DNA of 64,000 bases, taken from Pseudomonas sputi (lineage in GTDB: Bacteria > Pseudomonadota > Gammaproteobacteria > Pseudomonadales > Pseudomonadaceae). This document shows positions 17,708 to 26,202 of this stretch, one piece after another (within the stretch, counting starts at the first letter, position 1; each line of letters begins with the position of its first letter). Location: assembly GCF_021603585.1 (NCBI RefSeq), contig NZ_BQHI01000002.1:62001-126000 (forward strand), written 5' to 3'. The notes below the pieces were generated by a model. It did no database searches and was not told the origin of the DNA. It worked only from the letters and a program-made list of their open reading frames with translations. The position numbers were made by a program, and so were the translations under genes.

Positions 17708-18580
17708 GTGAATTTCAACAGCGAAAGCATCGAACTGTTTCTCGCCGTGATTGAGTGCGGCTCGTTTTCCGCCGCGGCCAGAGCGTTGGGCAAAGTGCCG
17801 TCGGCGGTGAGCATGGCCATCGGTAACCTGGAGGCCGAACTTGGTTATGCGTTGTTCGACCGCAGTCACCGCGAGCCGCAACCCACGGCAATGGCGCTGT
17901 CGCTGGTGCCCCATGCGCGGCTGATCGCCGATCAGCTCAAGCAATTGCAGGTGCACGCGGTGCAGTTGTCATTGGGGCTGGAGAGCAAGTTGTCGATCGG
18001 GGTGGCGGCGGATATCGATCGCCGACGGTTGCTGACGGCGATCAAGGACATCAGCGAGCGCCATCCGCTGCTTGACATCGAAGTGCTGACCGCGCCGCAG
18101 GATGACGTGCTGGCGATGCTTCACAGTGGCCGGGTCAGCGTGTGCCTGGCGTTCGCCGGGTTGAGCGTGAATGTGCTGGAGCGGTTTCAGTTTGTTGGCA
18201 GCGAACGGATGATCGCCACGCTGGCGGCAGACAGTCCGTTGTTGCAGGGGCAGGATCTGTTTCTCGAGGATCTGGTGCACGTGCGGCAGATCGTGGTTGG
18301 CAGTCGTGATTTGCCGATCAGCGAAACCCGGCCGCTGGTGGCCGAATCCCACTGGCGCACCGACAACCTGGAAACGGCGCTGGAGATGGTCGAGGCAGGG
18401 TTGGGCTGGGGCAATTTTCCGCTGTCGGTGGTGCAGCCGTGGCTCGATAGCGGACGCTTGAAGCGGCTGAATTTCCGCAACATCGAAAACGGCCTGGTGC
18501 TGCCGGTGCACGCGGTGTGGCTCAAGAGCCAGCCGCTGCAGAAGGGGGCGCTGGCATTGGTTGAAATACTCGGCCGGTGA
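17708..18580 (+). CDS. LysR family transcriptional regulator
   Basis: A 290-residue regulator with an N-terminal winged helix (VIECGSFSAAARALGKVPSAVSMAIGNLE, residues 14-42) and an effector-binding C-terminal domain. It starts at a GTG; the nearby ATG at 17703 is out of frame and stops at once. Divergent from the PACE efflux gene, it is probably that gene's activator. The stop codon overlaps a REP-like palindrome. Confidence 0.87.
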   Translation: MNFNSESIELFLAVIECGSFSAAARALGKVPSAVSMAIGNLEAELGYALFDRSHREPQPTAMALSLVPHARLIADQLKQLQVHAVQLSLGLESKLSIGVAADIDRRRLLTAIKDISERHPLLDIEVLTAPQDDVLAMLHSGRVSVCLAFAGLSVNVLERFQFVGSERMIATLAADSPLLQGQDLFLEDLVHVRQIVVGSRDLPISETRPLVAESHWRTDNLETALEMVEAGLGWGNFPLSVVQPWLDSGRLKRLNFRNIENGLVLPVHAVWLKSQPLQKGALALVEILGR

Positions 18581-18607
18581 TCGTTGCCACGCGAAGTGGG
18601 AACGATC
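18579..18607. repeat. REP-like palindrome (GATCGTTCC family)
   Basis: GATCGTTGCCACGC and GTGGGAACGATC belong to the same unit as at 6328, 21920 and 41992. It begins inside the LysR stop codon and lies between convergent genes. Confidence 0.7.
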
Positions 18608-18641
18608 AGGCGGAGTGAGGGCGTCTGGGAGTGATGCGGTG

Positions 18642-19673
18642 TCAGGTGCTTTCGCGGATCTTCAATTCGAAGCCCATGTCCTCGACCGGCCGCGCCACGT
18701 TGTTGCCGGCCATCAGCGTCAGCATCTGCTCCGCCGCACGTTTGCCGATCGCCTCGCGAGGCGTGTTGATGCTGCTCAGGCGCGGCACCATGTGCTCCGA
18801 CATCGGCAGGTCGTTGAAGCCGAGGATCGCCACTTGCTCGGGGATCCTGATCCCGCTGCGCAGCGCTTCGAGCAGGGCGCCCTGGGCCAGGTCGTCGTTG
18901 CCGAAGAAGATCGCATCGACATCCGGATGCGCCGCCAGCAATTGCAGGAACAACTCGCCGCCCAGGCCCACGGACGATGAGCGCGGGGTCAGCACTTCCA
19001 GATCCGGGTCGTAGCGACCGGCCTTTTGCAGCGCCTTGCGAAAGCCCTCGCCACGCAGCAATGTGCGCTGGTCGAGCTGCGCGCCGATGTACGCCAGACG
19101 CTTGCGGCCACGGGACAACAAATGTTCGGCAGCGGTTTCCCCGGCGCTGAGCTGCGAGAAACCGACGCAGTTCACCCCGGCGGCGCTGTCCAGTTCCATC
19201 ATGTACACGCAGGGAATATTGCTGGCCTCGATCATCCGCCGCGAACTTTCAGTGCGGTCGAAGCCGGTCAGCAGCAAGCCGCGCGGCTGATAGGCCATGT
19301 AGTTGCGCAGCAGGTTTTCTTCTTCATCGCGCGAATAGTGGAAGTTGCCGATCAGCACTTCGAAGCCTTTTGGCGTCAGTACCCGATGAATGGCTTCCAG
19401 GGTGTCGATGAACAACAGGTTGGACAGCGAAGGTACCAAGACCACCACCGAATGGCTCTGGGCCGAGGCCAGGGCGCGGGCGGCGGGGTTGACCACGTAG
19501 TTGAGTTCCTGCGCGGCTTTCTGCACTTTTTCCACCAGTTCAGTGGCGACCGTACTGACCCCACGCAGGGCGCGGGAGGCGGTAATCGGGCTGACGCCGG
19601 CCAGACGGGCGACCTCATTAAGAGTGGGACGGCCGGTGGTGCGAGTGTTTTTATCGTTTTTAGGGGTGGTCAT
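18642..19673 (-). CDS. gntR: LacI-family gluconate regulator
   Basis: A 343-residue repressor of gluconate uptake and phosphorylation. The N-terminus holds the LacI helix-turn-helix (TLNEVARLAGVSPITASRALRG, near residues 17-38) with the hinge NPAARALAS. The remainder is a sugar-binding fold with GFDRTESS, GFNDLPMSEHMVPRLSSI and related segments. I start at MTTPKN, which gives the usual Pseudomonas GntR length. It faces away from gntK and gntP, and operator-like sites lie before itself, gntK and gntP. Gluconate or 6-phosphogluconate is the expected effector. Confidence 0.9.
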   Translation of the reverse strand: MTTPKNDKNTRTTGRPTLNEVARLAGVSPITASRALRGVSTVATELVEKVQKAAQELNYVVNPAARALASAQSHSVVVLVPSLSNLLFIDTLEAIHRVLTPKGFEVLIGNFHYSRDEEENLLRNYMAYQPRGLLLTGFDRTESSRRMIEASNIPCVYMMELDSAAGVNCVGFSQLSAGETAAEHLLSRGRKRLAYIGAQLDQRTLLRGEGFRKALQKAGRYDPDLEVLTPRSSSVGLGGELFLQLLAAHPDVDAIFFGNDDLAQGALLEALRSGIRIPEQVAILGFNDLPMSEHMVPRLSSINTPREAIGKRAAEQMLTLMAGNNVARPVEDMGFELKIREST

Positions 19674-19702
19674 CGGGCGGCTTGCCAAACAAAAATCAAG
19701 GC

Positions 19703-19716
19703 ACTAAGGTAGCGCT
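19703..19716 (+). promoter_or_regulatory. GntR operator 1 (gntR side)
   Basis: The bases AC-T-AAG-G-TAGCGCT match exactly the AC-N-AAG-N-TAGCGCT sequence reported for P. aeruginosa GntR. The site is 30 bases before the gntR start, suggesting autoregulation. Confidence 0.8.
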
Positions 19717-19854
19717 GTCCTTATGCAGCTGCAAATGCGTAAGCGAGGTCCTGCCTGATCCTCGCTTTTTGGCGTACGGACAAAACCTGCTGCAACCCAA
19801 AAAAACGACAAGAAGGCGTCGGCAACTTCTGCCTGTGCACTAGAGTCATAGCTA

Positions 19855-19868
19855 GCAAAGGTAGCGCT
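19855..19868 (+). promoter_or_regulatory. GntR operator 2 (gntK promoter)
   Basis: GC-A-AAG-G-TAGCGCT differs from the consensus in the first base only partly conserved, and keeps the AAG-N-TAGCGCT core. It sits 21 bases before the gntK start. Confidence 0.75.
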
Positions 19869-19889
19869 GTCTGCGCGCTGAGGTGTTAC

Positions 19890-20423
19890 ATGAATCATCC
19901 CATCACCGCCCTGGTCATCATGGGCGTTGCCGGTTGCGGCAAGACGTGCGTCAGCGAGGCCCTGTGCCAATTGAGCGGCGCCACTGCCATTGAAGGCGAT
20001 ACTTTCCATCCGGCCGCGAACATCGAAAAGATGAGCGCGGGGATCCCCCTGAACGACGAAGACCGTGCCGGCTGGCTCGACAGCCTGTGCGACGAACTGC
20101 GCCGCGTCGACGCCCTGGGCGAACGCCCGGTGCTGACTTGCTCGGCCCTCAAGCACAGTTATCGCGAAGTGCTGCGCAGCGCCTTGCCGGGCCTGGGCTT
20201 CGTGTTCCTCGAATTGACGCCGGAAGTCGCCGCCGAACGCGTGTCCCACCGTCCGGGCCACTTCATGCCGGCCACCCTGATCGAAAGCCAGTTCGCCACC
20301 CTCGAATCGCCCAAGGGCGAGCCGTTGACCCTGGCCCTGAATGCGTCGATCCACAGCGTTGAAGAACTGGCGGCCCAGGCCCACGTCTGGTGGCAGGCCC
20401 ATGGCCTGAAACAGGCGGTATGA
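19890..20423 (+). CDS. gntK: Gluconokinase
   Basis: Phosphorylates D-gluconate to 6-phosphogluconate with ATP, feeding the Entner-Doudoroff pathway. The 177-residue protein has a P-loop (GVAGCGKT, residues 12-19), the substrate segment EGDTFHPAANIEKMSAGIPL near 36, and LTCSALKHSYREVLR near 85. Length and motifs are typical of the family. A GntR site overlaps its promoter. gntP follows after 83 bases with its own operator, so the genes may be both co-transcribed and separately controlled. Confidence 0.93.
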   Translation: MNHPITALVIMGVAGCGKTCVSEALCQLSGATAIEGDTFHPAANIEKMSAGIPLNDEDRAGWLDSLCDELRRVDALGERPVLTCSALKHSYREVLRSALPGLGFVFLELTPEVAAERVSHRPGHFMPATLIESQFATLESPKGEPLTLALNASIHSVEELAAQAHVWWQAHGLKQAV

Positions 20424-20431
20424 GTGTGAAT

Positions 20432-20445
20432 GTGAAGATAGCGCT
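20432..20445 (+). promoter_or_regulatory. GntR operator 3 (gntP promoter)
   Basis: The core AAG-A-TAGCGCT is retained (preceded by GTG rather than ACN) and is followed by GTCC as at site 1. It is 62 bases upstream of gntP. Confidence 0.7.
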
Positions 20446-20506
20446 GTCCTTTCGACTTCTGATTAACCCGCTTTAATAACAACAACAAACCAGGAGACAC
20501 CCCCTC

Positions 20507-21859
20507 ATGTTTGGCATGTCCCATGACGCCTACCTGCTGCTTGATGCAGTGGTTACGGTGATCGGACTCATCGTCCTGATCACCAAGTTCAAGATTCACC
20601 CCTTCATTGCCCTGACCATCGCCGCCGCGTTCCTTGGCCTGACGTCCGGCATGCCGATCGGCACCATCATCAAGGCGTTCCAGGACGGCTTCGGTGGCGT
20701 ACTCGGTTTCGTCGGCATCATCCTCGCGCTGGGCACGATGCTCGGCAAGATGATGGCCGAATCCGGCGGTGCCGATCAGATCGCCCAGACCCTGATCCGC
20801 GCCTTCGGCAAGGACAAGGTGCAGTGGGCGATGATGTTCGCCGCGTTTCTGGTGGGCATTCCGCTGTTCTTCGAAATCGGCTTCGTGCTGCTGATTCCGC
20901 TGGTGTTCATCGTCGCTCGCCGCACCGGTGTGTCGATCATCAAGATCGGTATCCCGCTGCTCGCCGGCCTGTCCGCCGTGCACGGCCTGGTGCCGCCGCA
21001 CCCGGGCCCGCTGCTGGCCATCGGCGTGTTCGGTGCCGACATCGGCAAGACCATTCTGTACGGTCTGATCGTCGCACTGCCGACCGCCATCATCGCCGGC
21101 CCGATCTTCGGTACGTTCATCGCCAAGCACATTCCGGGTCATCCGAACCAGGAATTGGTCGATCAACTGGCCCGTGAAAACGATTCCGCCAACCTGCCGA
21201 GTTTCAGTATCACCCTGGTCACCGTGCTGCTGCCGGTGTTCCTGATGCTGTTGAAAACCTTTGCCGACGTGGCGCTGCCGGACGGACATTTCTTCCGCAC
21301 CTGGATGGACATGATCGGGCACCCGATCTCGGCGCTGCTGCTGGCATTGCTGTTGTCGCTGTACACCTTCGGCTACAAGCAGGGCATTGGGTCGAACCAG
21401 ATGCTCAAATGGCTGGATGCAAGCCTTGCGCCGACTGCCGCGATCATCCTGATCATCGGTGCCGGCGGTGGCTTCAAGCAGATGCTGGTGACCAGCGGCG
21501 TGGGCGACGTGATCGGCCACATGGCGGTCAGCGCGCAGATCTCGCCGATCCTGCTGGCGTGGCTGGTGGCGGCGGTGATCCGCATCGCGACCGGTTCGGC
21601 CACCGTGGCGACCATCACCGGTGCGGGCATCGTGGTGCCGGTGGTGGGGATGATCCCGGGCGTGAACCGTGAGTTGCTGGTGCTGGCCACCGGCGCCGGC
21701 TCGCTGATCCTGTCCCACGTCAACGACGCCGGTTTCTGGCTGGTGAAGCAGTACTTCAACATGACCGTAGCCGAAACCTTCAAGACCTGGACCGCGATGG
21801 AAACCATCCTGTCGGTGGTGGGCCTGGGCTTTATTCTGTTGTTGTCGCTGTTCGTTTAA
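20507..21859 (+). CDS. gntP: Gluconate:H+ symporter
   Basis: A 450-residue inner-membrane permease of the GntP family that brings gluconate into the cell. It has about 12 hydrophobic segments; the family segments VHGLVPPHPGPLLAIGVFGAD (near 162) and IIGAGGGFKQMLVTSGVG (near 318) are clear. An AGGAG ribosome site precedes the ATG. Upstream gntK and operator 3 place it in the gluconate regulon. A strong terminator follows. Confidence 0.93.
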   Translation: MFGMSHDAYLLLDAVVTVIGLIVLITKFKIHPFIALTIAAAFLGLTSGMPIGTIIKAFQDGFGGVLGFVGIILALGTMLGKMMAESGGADQIAQTLIRAFGKDKVQWAMMFAAFLVGIPLFFEIGFVLLIPLVFIVARRTGVSIIKIGIPLLAGLSAVHGLVPPHPGPLLAIGVFGADIGKTILYGLIVALPTAIIAGPIFGTFIAKHIPGHPNQELVDQLARENDSANLPSFSITLVTVLLPVFLMLLKTFADVALPDGHFFRTWMDMIGHPISALLLALLLSLYTFGYKQGIGSNQMLKWLDASLAPTAAIILIIGAGGGFKQMLVTSGVGDVIGHMAVSAQISPILLAWLVAAVIRIATGSATVATITGAGIVVPVVGMIPGVNRELLVLATGAGSLILSHVNDAGFWLVKQYFNMTVAETFKTWTAMETILSVVGLGFILLLSLFV

Positions 21860-21875
21860 CCTCGAGCGCAAGACA

Positions 21876-21904
21876 CAAAAAAACCGCAGCAATGCGGTTT
21901 TTTT
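21876..21904 (+). terminator. Rho-independent terminator after gntP
   Basis: AAAAACCGCA and TGCGGTTTTT form a stem with a short loop, ending in eight T residues. Confidence 0.92.
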
Positions 21905-21919
21905 GTGGGTGATGACTTT

Positions 21920-22025
21920 GATCGTTCCCACGCTCCGCGTGGGAATGCAGCCCGGGACGCTCTGCGTCCCAAAGCGGACGCAGAGCGTCCATTGAGGCAT
22001 TCCCACGCAGAGCGTGGGAACGATC
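21920..22025. repeat. Compound REP-like element
   Basis: Two outer GATCGTTCCCACGC / GCGTGGGAACGATC arms enclose an inner palindrome built of GACGCTCTGCGTCC and GGACGCAGAGCGTCC. The whole can fold into a long cruciform. It lies between the convergent gntP and alaC genes. Confidence 0.8.
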
Positions 22026-22048
22026 AGGTCAGGTCAGGTCAGGTCAGG
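22024..22048. repeat. Five tandem copies of TCAGG
   Basis: Five exact consecutive copies of the 5-base unit directly follow the REP-like element and end 14 bases before the alaC stop codon. This is a simple repeat that could vary in copy number; being outside the frame it should not alter a protein. Confidence 0.85.
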
Positions 22049-22062
22049 AGGAGAGGAGGCAG

Positions 22063-23271
22063 TTACTTGGTGCCCAGGCCATCCGCCCGGAACATCCCGC
22101 GAATCCCGCGTACCGCCTGGCGAATCCGGTCCTGGTTCTCGATCAGCGCGAAGCGCACGTGATCGTCGCCGTACTCACCAAAGCCGACACCCGGCGAGAC
22201 GCACACCTTGGCTTCTGCCAGCAGCTTCTTGGCGAACTCCAGCGAACCGAGGTGCGCGTAGGCGTCGGGAATCTTCGCCCAGACGTACATCGAGGCTTTC
22301 GGGTTCTCGACCATCCAGCCCAGTTCATGCAGGCCTTTGACCAGCACGTTGCGGCGCTGGCGATACTGCTCGGCGATGTCGCGCACGCATTGCTGATCGC
22401 CTTCCAGCGCAGCAATCGCGGCCACCTGCAGCGGGGTGAAGGTGCCGTAGTCGTGGTAACTCTTGATTCGCGCCAGGGCGCTGACCAGTTCCGGGTTGCC
22501 GACCATGAAACCGATCCGCCAGCCCGCCATGTTGTAGCTCTTGGACAGGGTGAAGAACTCCACCGCAATGTCCTTGGCGCCCGGCACTTGCATGATCGAC
22601 GGGGCCTTCCAGCCGTCGTAGACGATGTCGGCGTAGGCCAGGTCGTGCACTACCAGCACGTCGTATTGTTTGGCGAGGGCGATTACCCGCTCGAAGAAAT
22701 CCAGCTCCACGCATTGCGCGGTCGGGTTGGACGGGAAGCCGAGGATCATCATCTTCGGTTTCGGGATCGAGCCGCGAATCGCCCGTTCCAGCTCGGCGAA
22801 GAAATCCACGCCCGGCACCAGCGGCACCGAGCGCACCTGGGCGCCGGCAATCACCGCACCGTAGATGTGAATCGGGTAGCTCGGGTTCGGCACCAGCACG
22901 GTGTCACCCTGATCCAGGGTCGCCAGCATCAGGTGGGCCAGGCCTTCCTTGGAACCGATGGTAACGATGGCTTCGCTTTCGGGGTCGATCTCGACCTCGT
23001 AGCGTTCCTTGTACCAGTTGGAAATTGCCCGACGCAGGCGCGGAATGCCCTTGGACGTGGAATAGCCGTGGGTGTCCTCGCGTTGTGCAACCTGGACGAG
23101 TTTTTCGACAATGTGCGGCGGCGTGGCGCCGTCGGGGTTGCCCATGCTCAAGTCGATGATGTCTTCGCCACGACGTCGGGCGGCCATCTTCAGCTCGGCG
23201 GTGATGTTGAAAACGTAAGGGGGGAGTCGATCAATGCGCGCAAAGCGGCGCGGCGAACCTTGTTCAGCCAT
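22063..23271 (-). CDS. alaC: Alanine transaminase, class I/II PLP aminotransferase
   Basis: Transfers the amino group between alanine/pyruvate and glutamate/2-oxoglutarate. The 402-residue protein fits AlaC (YfdZ): the PLP-binding lysine is K244 in [10 protein letters not shown], with N182 in SNPTAQ and D210 in HDLAYAD, and [10 protein letters not shown] near residue 39. The start at MAEQGSP is the family's. It is monocistronic, and the LysE-type gene starts divergently 139 bases away. Confidence 0.88.
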   Translation of the reverse strand: MAEQGSPRRFARIDRLPPYVFNITAELKMAARRRGEDIIDLSMGNPDGATPPHIVEKLVQVAQREDTHGYSTSKGIPRLRRAISNWYKERYEVEIDPESEAIVTIGSKEGLAHLMLATLDQGDTVLVPNPSYPIHIYGAVIAGAQVRSVPLVPGVDFFAELERAIRGSIPKPKMMILGFPSNPTAQCVELDFFERVIALAKQYDVLVVHDLAYADIVYDGWKAPSIMQVPGAKDIAVEFFTLSKSYNMAGWRIGFMVGNPELVSALARIKSYHDYGTFTPLQVAAIAALEGDQQCVRDIAEQYRQRRNVLVKGLHELGWMVENPKASMYVWAKIPDAYAHLGSLEFAKKLLAEAKVCVSPGVGFGEYGDDHVRFALIENQDRIRQAVRGIRGMFRADGLGTK

Positions 23272-23410
23272 TGTTGCCTCGGATAACGTAAGCGCCCGGA
23301 ACCGTCCGAGCGACGCTGGTCACTGCGGTGACCTGTGGCGGACGATAAGGGCAGTGATGGCAGACTGTCCAGAGCCTTTGTAAACAATTTTTTCCCAAGG
23401 AAATCGGTTA

Positions 23411-24073
23411 ATGGAATTCACCAGCGGCTTCTTGCTGAGCCTTTCGCTGTGCCTGGACACCGGCGTGGCCAACATTGCGATGATCACCCTGGCGATGCAG
23501 CGCGGCTATTTCCAGGGCTTCGCCCTGGGCCTCGGCACTTGCGTCGGCGACTTGATCTACGCGGTGCTGGCACTGGCCGGGATGACCGTTCTGCTGCAGT
23601 ACGAAACCGTGCGCTGGGTGTTGTGGATCGGCGGTTCGGCGCTGTTGATCTATTTCGCGGCGAAGATGATCTATTCGGCGATCCACCACGAAGCGCAATT
23701 GGCGGCGACCGCCGAAGTCGGCCAGAACTCCCATCGCAAGGAATTCTTCCGTGGGATCTTTCTGGCCATGTCGTCGCCAAGCGCCATCCTCTGGTTTGCG
23801 GCGGTGGGGGGGACGTTGATCGCCCGTTCCGGTGGCGGCGGTCCTTTGAGCTCGGCGCTGTTCCTCGGCGGCTTCCTGAGTGCCGGGTTGTTGTGGTCGG
23901 CGGGACTGTGCTTCGCCGCGAGCCATGGCGGCAAGTTGCTCGGTGACAAGCTGCTGCGCTATTCCTACTTGGCATCTGCAGCGATCTTCTGCTATTTCGC
24001 GGTCTACGTGATCGTATCCGGTTATAACGAGTTCGTCGGTTCCGGTGCCATCGACGCCCTGCATACGCTGTAA
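23411..24073 (+). CDS. LysE family amino-acid/metabolite exporter
   Basis: A 220-residue inner-membrane protein with about six spans. The N-terminal segment GVANIAMITLAMQRGYFQGFALGLGTCVGD (residues 18-47) has the LysE/RhtB pattern although the usual PGP is replaced by TGV. FLAMSSPSAILWFAAVGG (near residue 117) replaces the family's NPK segment. Substrate unknown; amino acids or similar are usual. The gene is divergent from alaC, an arrangement that would fit export of alanine or a related compound, but that is conjecture. Confidence 0.8.
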   Translation: MEFTSGFLLSLSLCLDTGVANIAMITLAMQRGYFQGFALGLGTCVGDLIYAVLALAGMTVLLQYETVRWVLWIGGSALLIYFAAKMIYSAIHHEAQLAATAEVGQNSHRKEFFRGIFLAMSSPSAILWFAAVGGTLIARSGGGGPLSSALFLGGFLSAGLLWSAGLCFAASHGGKLLGDKLLRYSYLASAAIFCYFAVYVIVSGYNEFVGSGAIDALHTL

Positions 24074-24141
24074 ATGTGCGAATCGGGTTTGGCTTCTATA
24101 CTCCCAGCCGAACCCACTTTTTTCGTTCAAGGAGTCGCGTC

Positions 24142-24636
24142 ATGGATGAGCAAAAACGCGTCGAAGTGGCTGAACCTCGCTTCGAACATGGACACTTCCT
24201 GCTGATTGCAGGTTTTCGCGATCGCTTCACCAAAGAGACCGTTCAGGACATCCCTGCACTGTGGGAAAAACTCATCCCGCACATCGGAAATATTCCGGGA
24301 CAGAAGGGCGAAGTGACCTACGGCGTTTGCAGCAATTTCGACGGCAACGGCGGTTTCGATTACATGGCCGGTGTCGAAATCCGCAAGCTCGATGACTTTC
24401 CCCAGGAAAAATATCCGTGGATCGAAATCCTGCCACGCCAATACGCGGTATTCGAACACAGGGGGTCGCTGGATCAGTTGCCGCAGACCCTTGATTACAT
24501 CTACAACAGCTGGCTGCCGGCGTCCGGATACAAAGGGCTCAACGCCCCGGAGCTGGAGCGCTACAGCGCCGATTTCAACCCGAAGCTCAAGACCGGCAAG
24601 CTGGAAATCTGCGTCCCGGTCGAAAAGAAAACCTGA
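24142..24636 (+). CDS. GyrI-like effector-binding domain protein
   Basis: A 164-residue, single-domain protein of the GyrI/AraC effector-binding fold, with YGVCSNFDGNGGFDYMAGVEI near residue 60 and a conserved acidic residue in EHRGSLDQLP near 110. Stand-alone members bind hydrophobic cations or protect DNA gyrase, or hydrolyse cyclopropanoid cytotoxins. Start at MDEQKR because AAGGAG lies upstream; a longer frame from 24076 has none. A strong hairpin follows at 24644-24674. Confidence 0.82.
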   Translation: MDEQKRVEVAEPRFEHGHFLLIAGFRDRFTKETVQDIPALWEKLIPHIGNIPGQKGEVTYGVCSNFDGNGGFDYMAGVEIRKLDDFPQEKYPWIEILPRQYAVFEHRGSLDQLPQTLDYIYNSWLPASGYKGLNAPELERYSADFNPKLKTGKLEICVPVEKKT

Positions 24637-24643
24637 TCGGCAG

Positions 24644-24674
24644 CCGGCAGCGCGAACCCGTTTCGCGCTGCCGG
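24644..24674. terminator. Hairpin between convergent genes
   Basis: CCGGCAGCGCGAA and TTCGCGCTGCCGG form a perfect 13-base stem with a five-base loop. There is no T-run on either side, so it may be a symmetric transcript-end stabiliser shared by the GyrI-like gene and the small membrane protein gene. Confidence 0.6.
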
Positions 24675-24681
24675 TCGAGCC

Positions 24682-24789
24682 CTATTTGCCCTTGATCCGT
24701 CGTGCCCGCAACAGGTCGATGCCCAGGGTGATGAAGCCGAAGAAGCTGATGCCCAACACCATCAACAAACCGATTTCCACGCTGCTCAT
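24682..24789 (-). CDS. Small single-span membrane protein, 35 residues
   Basis: A short frame on the minus strand encodes a protein starting MSSVEIGLLMVLG and ending DLLRARRIKGK. Residues 6-25 form one hydrophobic helix, and the C-terminal six basic residues obey the positive-inside rule, so the tail should face the cytoplasm. An AGGGGGAA ribosome site lies nine bases upstream of the ATG. I do not know a named family. It is convergent with the GyrI-like gene and divergent from the acetyltransferase gene. Confidence 0.6.
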   Translation of the reverse strand: MSSVEIGLLMVLGISFFGFITLGIDLLRARRIKGK

Positions 24790-24952
24790 AAACGCTTCCC
24801 CCTCGGGTGATAAGAGTCAGGTCTCAGAAATAGACCGTCCCGAATCCGAAGAAAAGCGCTTATACGCAGGCTTTACGCCCCCCAGGCGGATCGATATGAA
24901 CACCTTATTCCTTTATCCTTGGCGGCCCTGTTTTTACTGATTTCGAGCCGCC

Positions 24953-25441
24953 ATGAACACCGTCATCCGCCACGTCACCGCCGCCGACCTGGATCGCTGC
25001 TACGCCATCGAAACCCTCGCCTATGAGGGCGACGAAGCCGCGACCCGCGAGAAAATCGCCACGCGCATCGCCACCTGGCCGGACGGTTTCATCGTCGCCG
25101 AGGTGGACGGGCAGGTGGCCGGCTTCATCAACTCCGGTGCGGCGTTTGACGTGCAGATGTCCGACGAGGCGTTCAAGGAACTGATCGGCCACGACCCGGC
25201 CGGTCCGAACGTGGTGATCATGTCGGTGGTGGTGCACCCCGATTATCAGGGGCTGGGCCTGGCCAAGCGTCTGCTGGGGGAATTCATCGAACGCATGCGC
25301 GAGCAGGGCAAGGCGACGATTCACCTGATGTGCAAGGAAAAACATATTCCGCTGTATGCCGGGTTTGGCTTCGCCTACATCAAACCGTCCGAATCCGACC
25401 ACGGCGGTATGGCGTGGCACGAGATGATCCTCACTCTGTGA
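24953..25441 (+). CDS. GNAT family N-acetyltransferase
   Basis: A 162-residue acetyltransferase with the acetyl-CoA loop HPDYQGLGLAKRLL (residues 84-97) and C-terminal PLYAGFGFAYI. The N-terminal CYAIETLAYEGDEAAT and the overall pattern resemble arylalkylamine N-acetyltransferase-like proteins, which acetylate amines such as polyamines or phenylethylamine; the actual substrate is not known. It is the last typical high-GC gene before the AT-rich operon. Confidence 0.82.
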   Translation: MNTVIRHVTAADLDRCYAIETLAYEGDEAATREKIATRIATWPDGFIVAEVDGQVAGFINSGAAFDVQMSDEAFKELIGHDPAGPNVVIMSVVVHPDYQGLGLAKRLLGEFIERMREQGKATIHLMCKEKHIPLYAGFGFAYIKPSESDHGGMAWHEMILTL

Positions 25442-25515
25442 GCCAACACTAAACCCCTATGGGTGATTGGTTACTCATTTGTACGTGTCATACACTCACC
25501 CGGGCAGGCGGATTT

Positions 25516-26202
25516 CTAGTTTTTAATAAGGATTTTTTGTACCGCGCCTACCGCTCTATCAAGTACTGCCTCTTCACTTAAATCGGTGGTGTCAATCGCC
25601 ACCCAATTTGCCAAACCACAGCGCTCATAACTGGATCGGACTCGGTTTTGATATGCAATGAAACTTTTAAGACGATCCTCATTGCCACCGTCATAAGCTC
25701 CGCTCTCGCTTAGACGGAACGATCCCTTTCTTTGTGCCGCGAGAGCCGGATCAACATCGAGAAAAATCACGAAGTCTGGCTTTCTAATTGTTGAAAATAC
25801 TGCCAGGGCTTCTTCTGCTAAATCTGTACTTTTAAGCAAGAAGCGCGCTAGGTATTTGTGGTACCAGCCATCTGCGATGCAATTTTCGCCAGAGCTAACT
25901 ATTGGAGATATAGCAGCATGGTCTGTCGCTTGAAACCATGCAGTTATAAGGCTCATCCAGTGTTTGTCGCCTAATTGCTCAAGAGGGGCATCGTCCGGAT
26001 AATCCCAAAGGATCTCCCGGAGTCGTGACATGTGGAATTCGGTATATCCTGAAGAAACGGGTGGGCGGTTTTTGTCGACGTAGTGCAAATCCATATTAGA
26101 TTGGGAGAGGATTTCGTATGTTGCTCTTGCGATAGTAGACTTTCCTGCACCATCCGTTCCTTCAAATGCGATAAATATTCCTTGCTCAGATGTGTAGTTC
26201 AT
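25516..26202 (-). CDS. Thymidylate-kinase-like NMP kinase (last gene of the AT-rich operon)
   Basis: A 228-residue P-loop kinase of the dTMP kinase fold, expected to move phosphate from ATP to a nucleoside monophosphate or an analogue. The P-loop FEGTDGAGKST is at residues 13-23. VIFLDVDPALAAQRKG (near 144) and the arginine/glutamate-rich segment NEDRLKSFIAYQNRVR fit the LID region. The DR(Y/F) substrate motif of true thymidylate kinases is instead DGW (ADGWYHKYLARFL), so the substrate is probably not dTMP. A housekeeping tmk is expected elsewhere. Its ATG overlaps the stop of the radical SAM gene by four bases. Base composition is low in GC compared with the flanks. Confidence 0.8.
   Translation of the reverse strand: MNYTSEQGIFIAFEGTDGAGKSTIARATYEILSQSNMDLHYVDKNRPPVSSGYTEFHMSRLREILWDYPDDAPLEQLGDKHWMSLITAWFQATDHAAISPIVSSGENCIADGWYHKYLARFLLKSTDLAEEALAVFSTIRKPDFVIFLDVDPALAAQRKGSFRLSESGAYDGGNEDRLKSFIAYQNRVRSSYERCGLANWVAIDTTDLSEEAVLDRAVGAVQKILIKN

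Noticed and set aside
20159-22006. 615-residue reverse frame over gntK and gntP
   Set aside because: It lies antisense to clear family members, with His/Gln/Arg-rich nonsense content.
24896-24940. 14-codon frame MNTLFLYPWRPCFY before an acetyltransferase gene
   Set aside because: Could be a leader peptide, but no attenuator structure or ribosome site of quality supports it.
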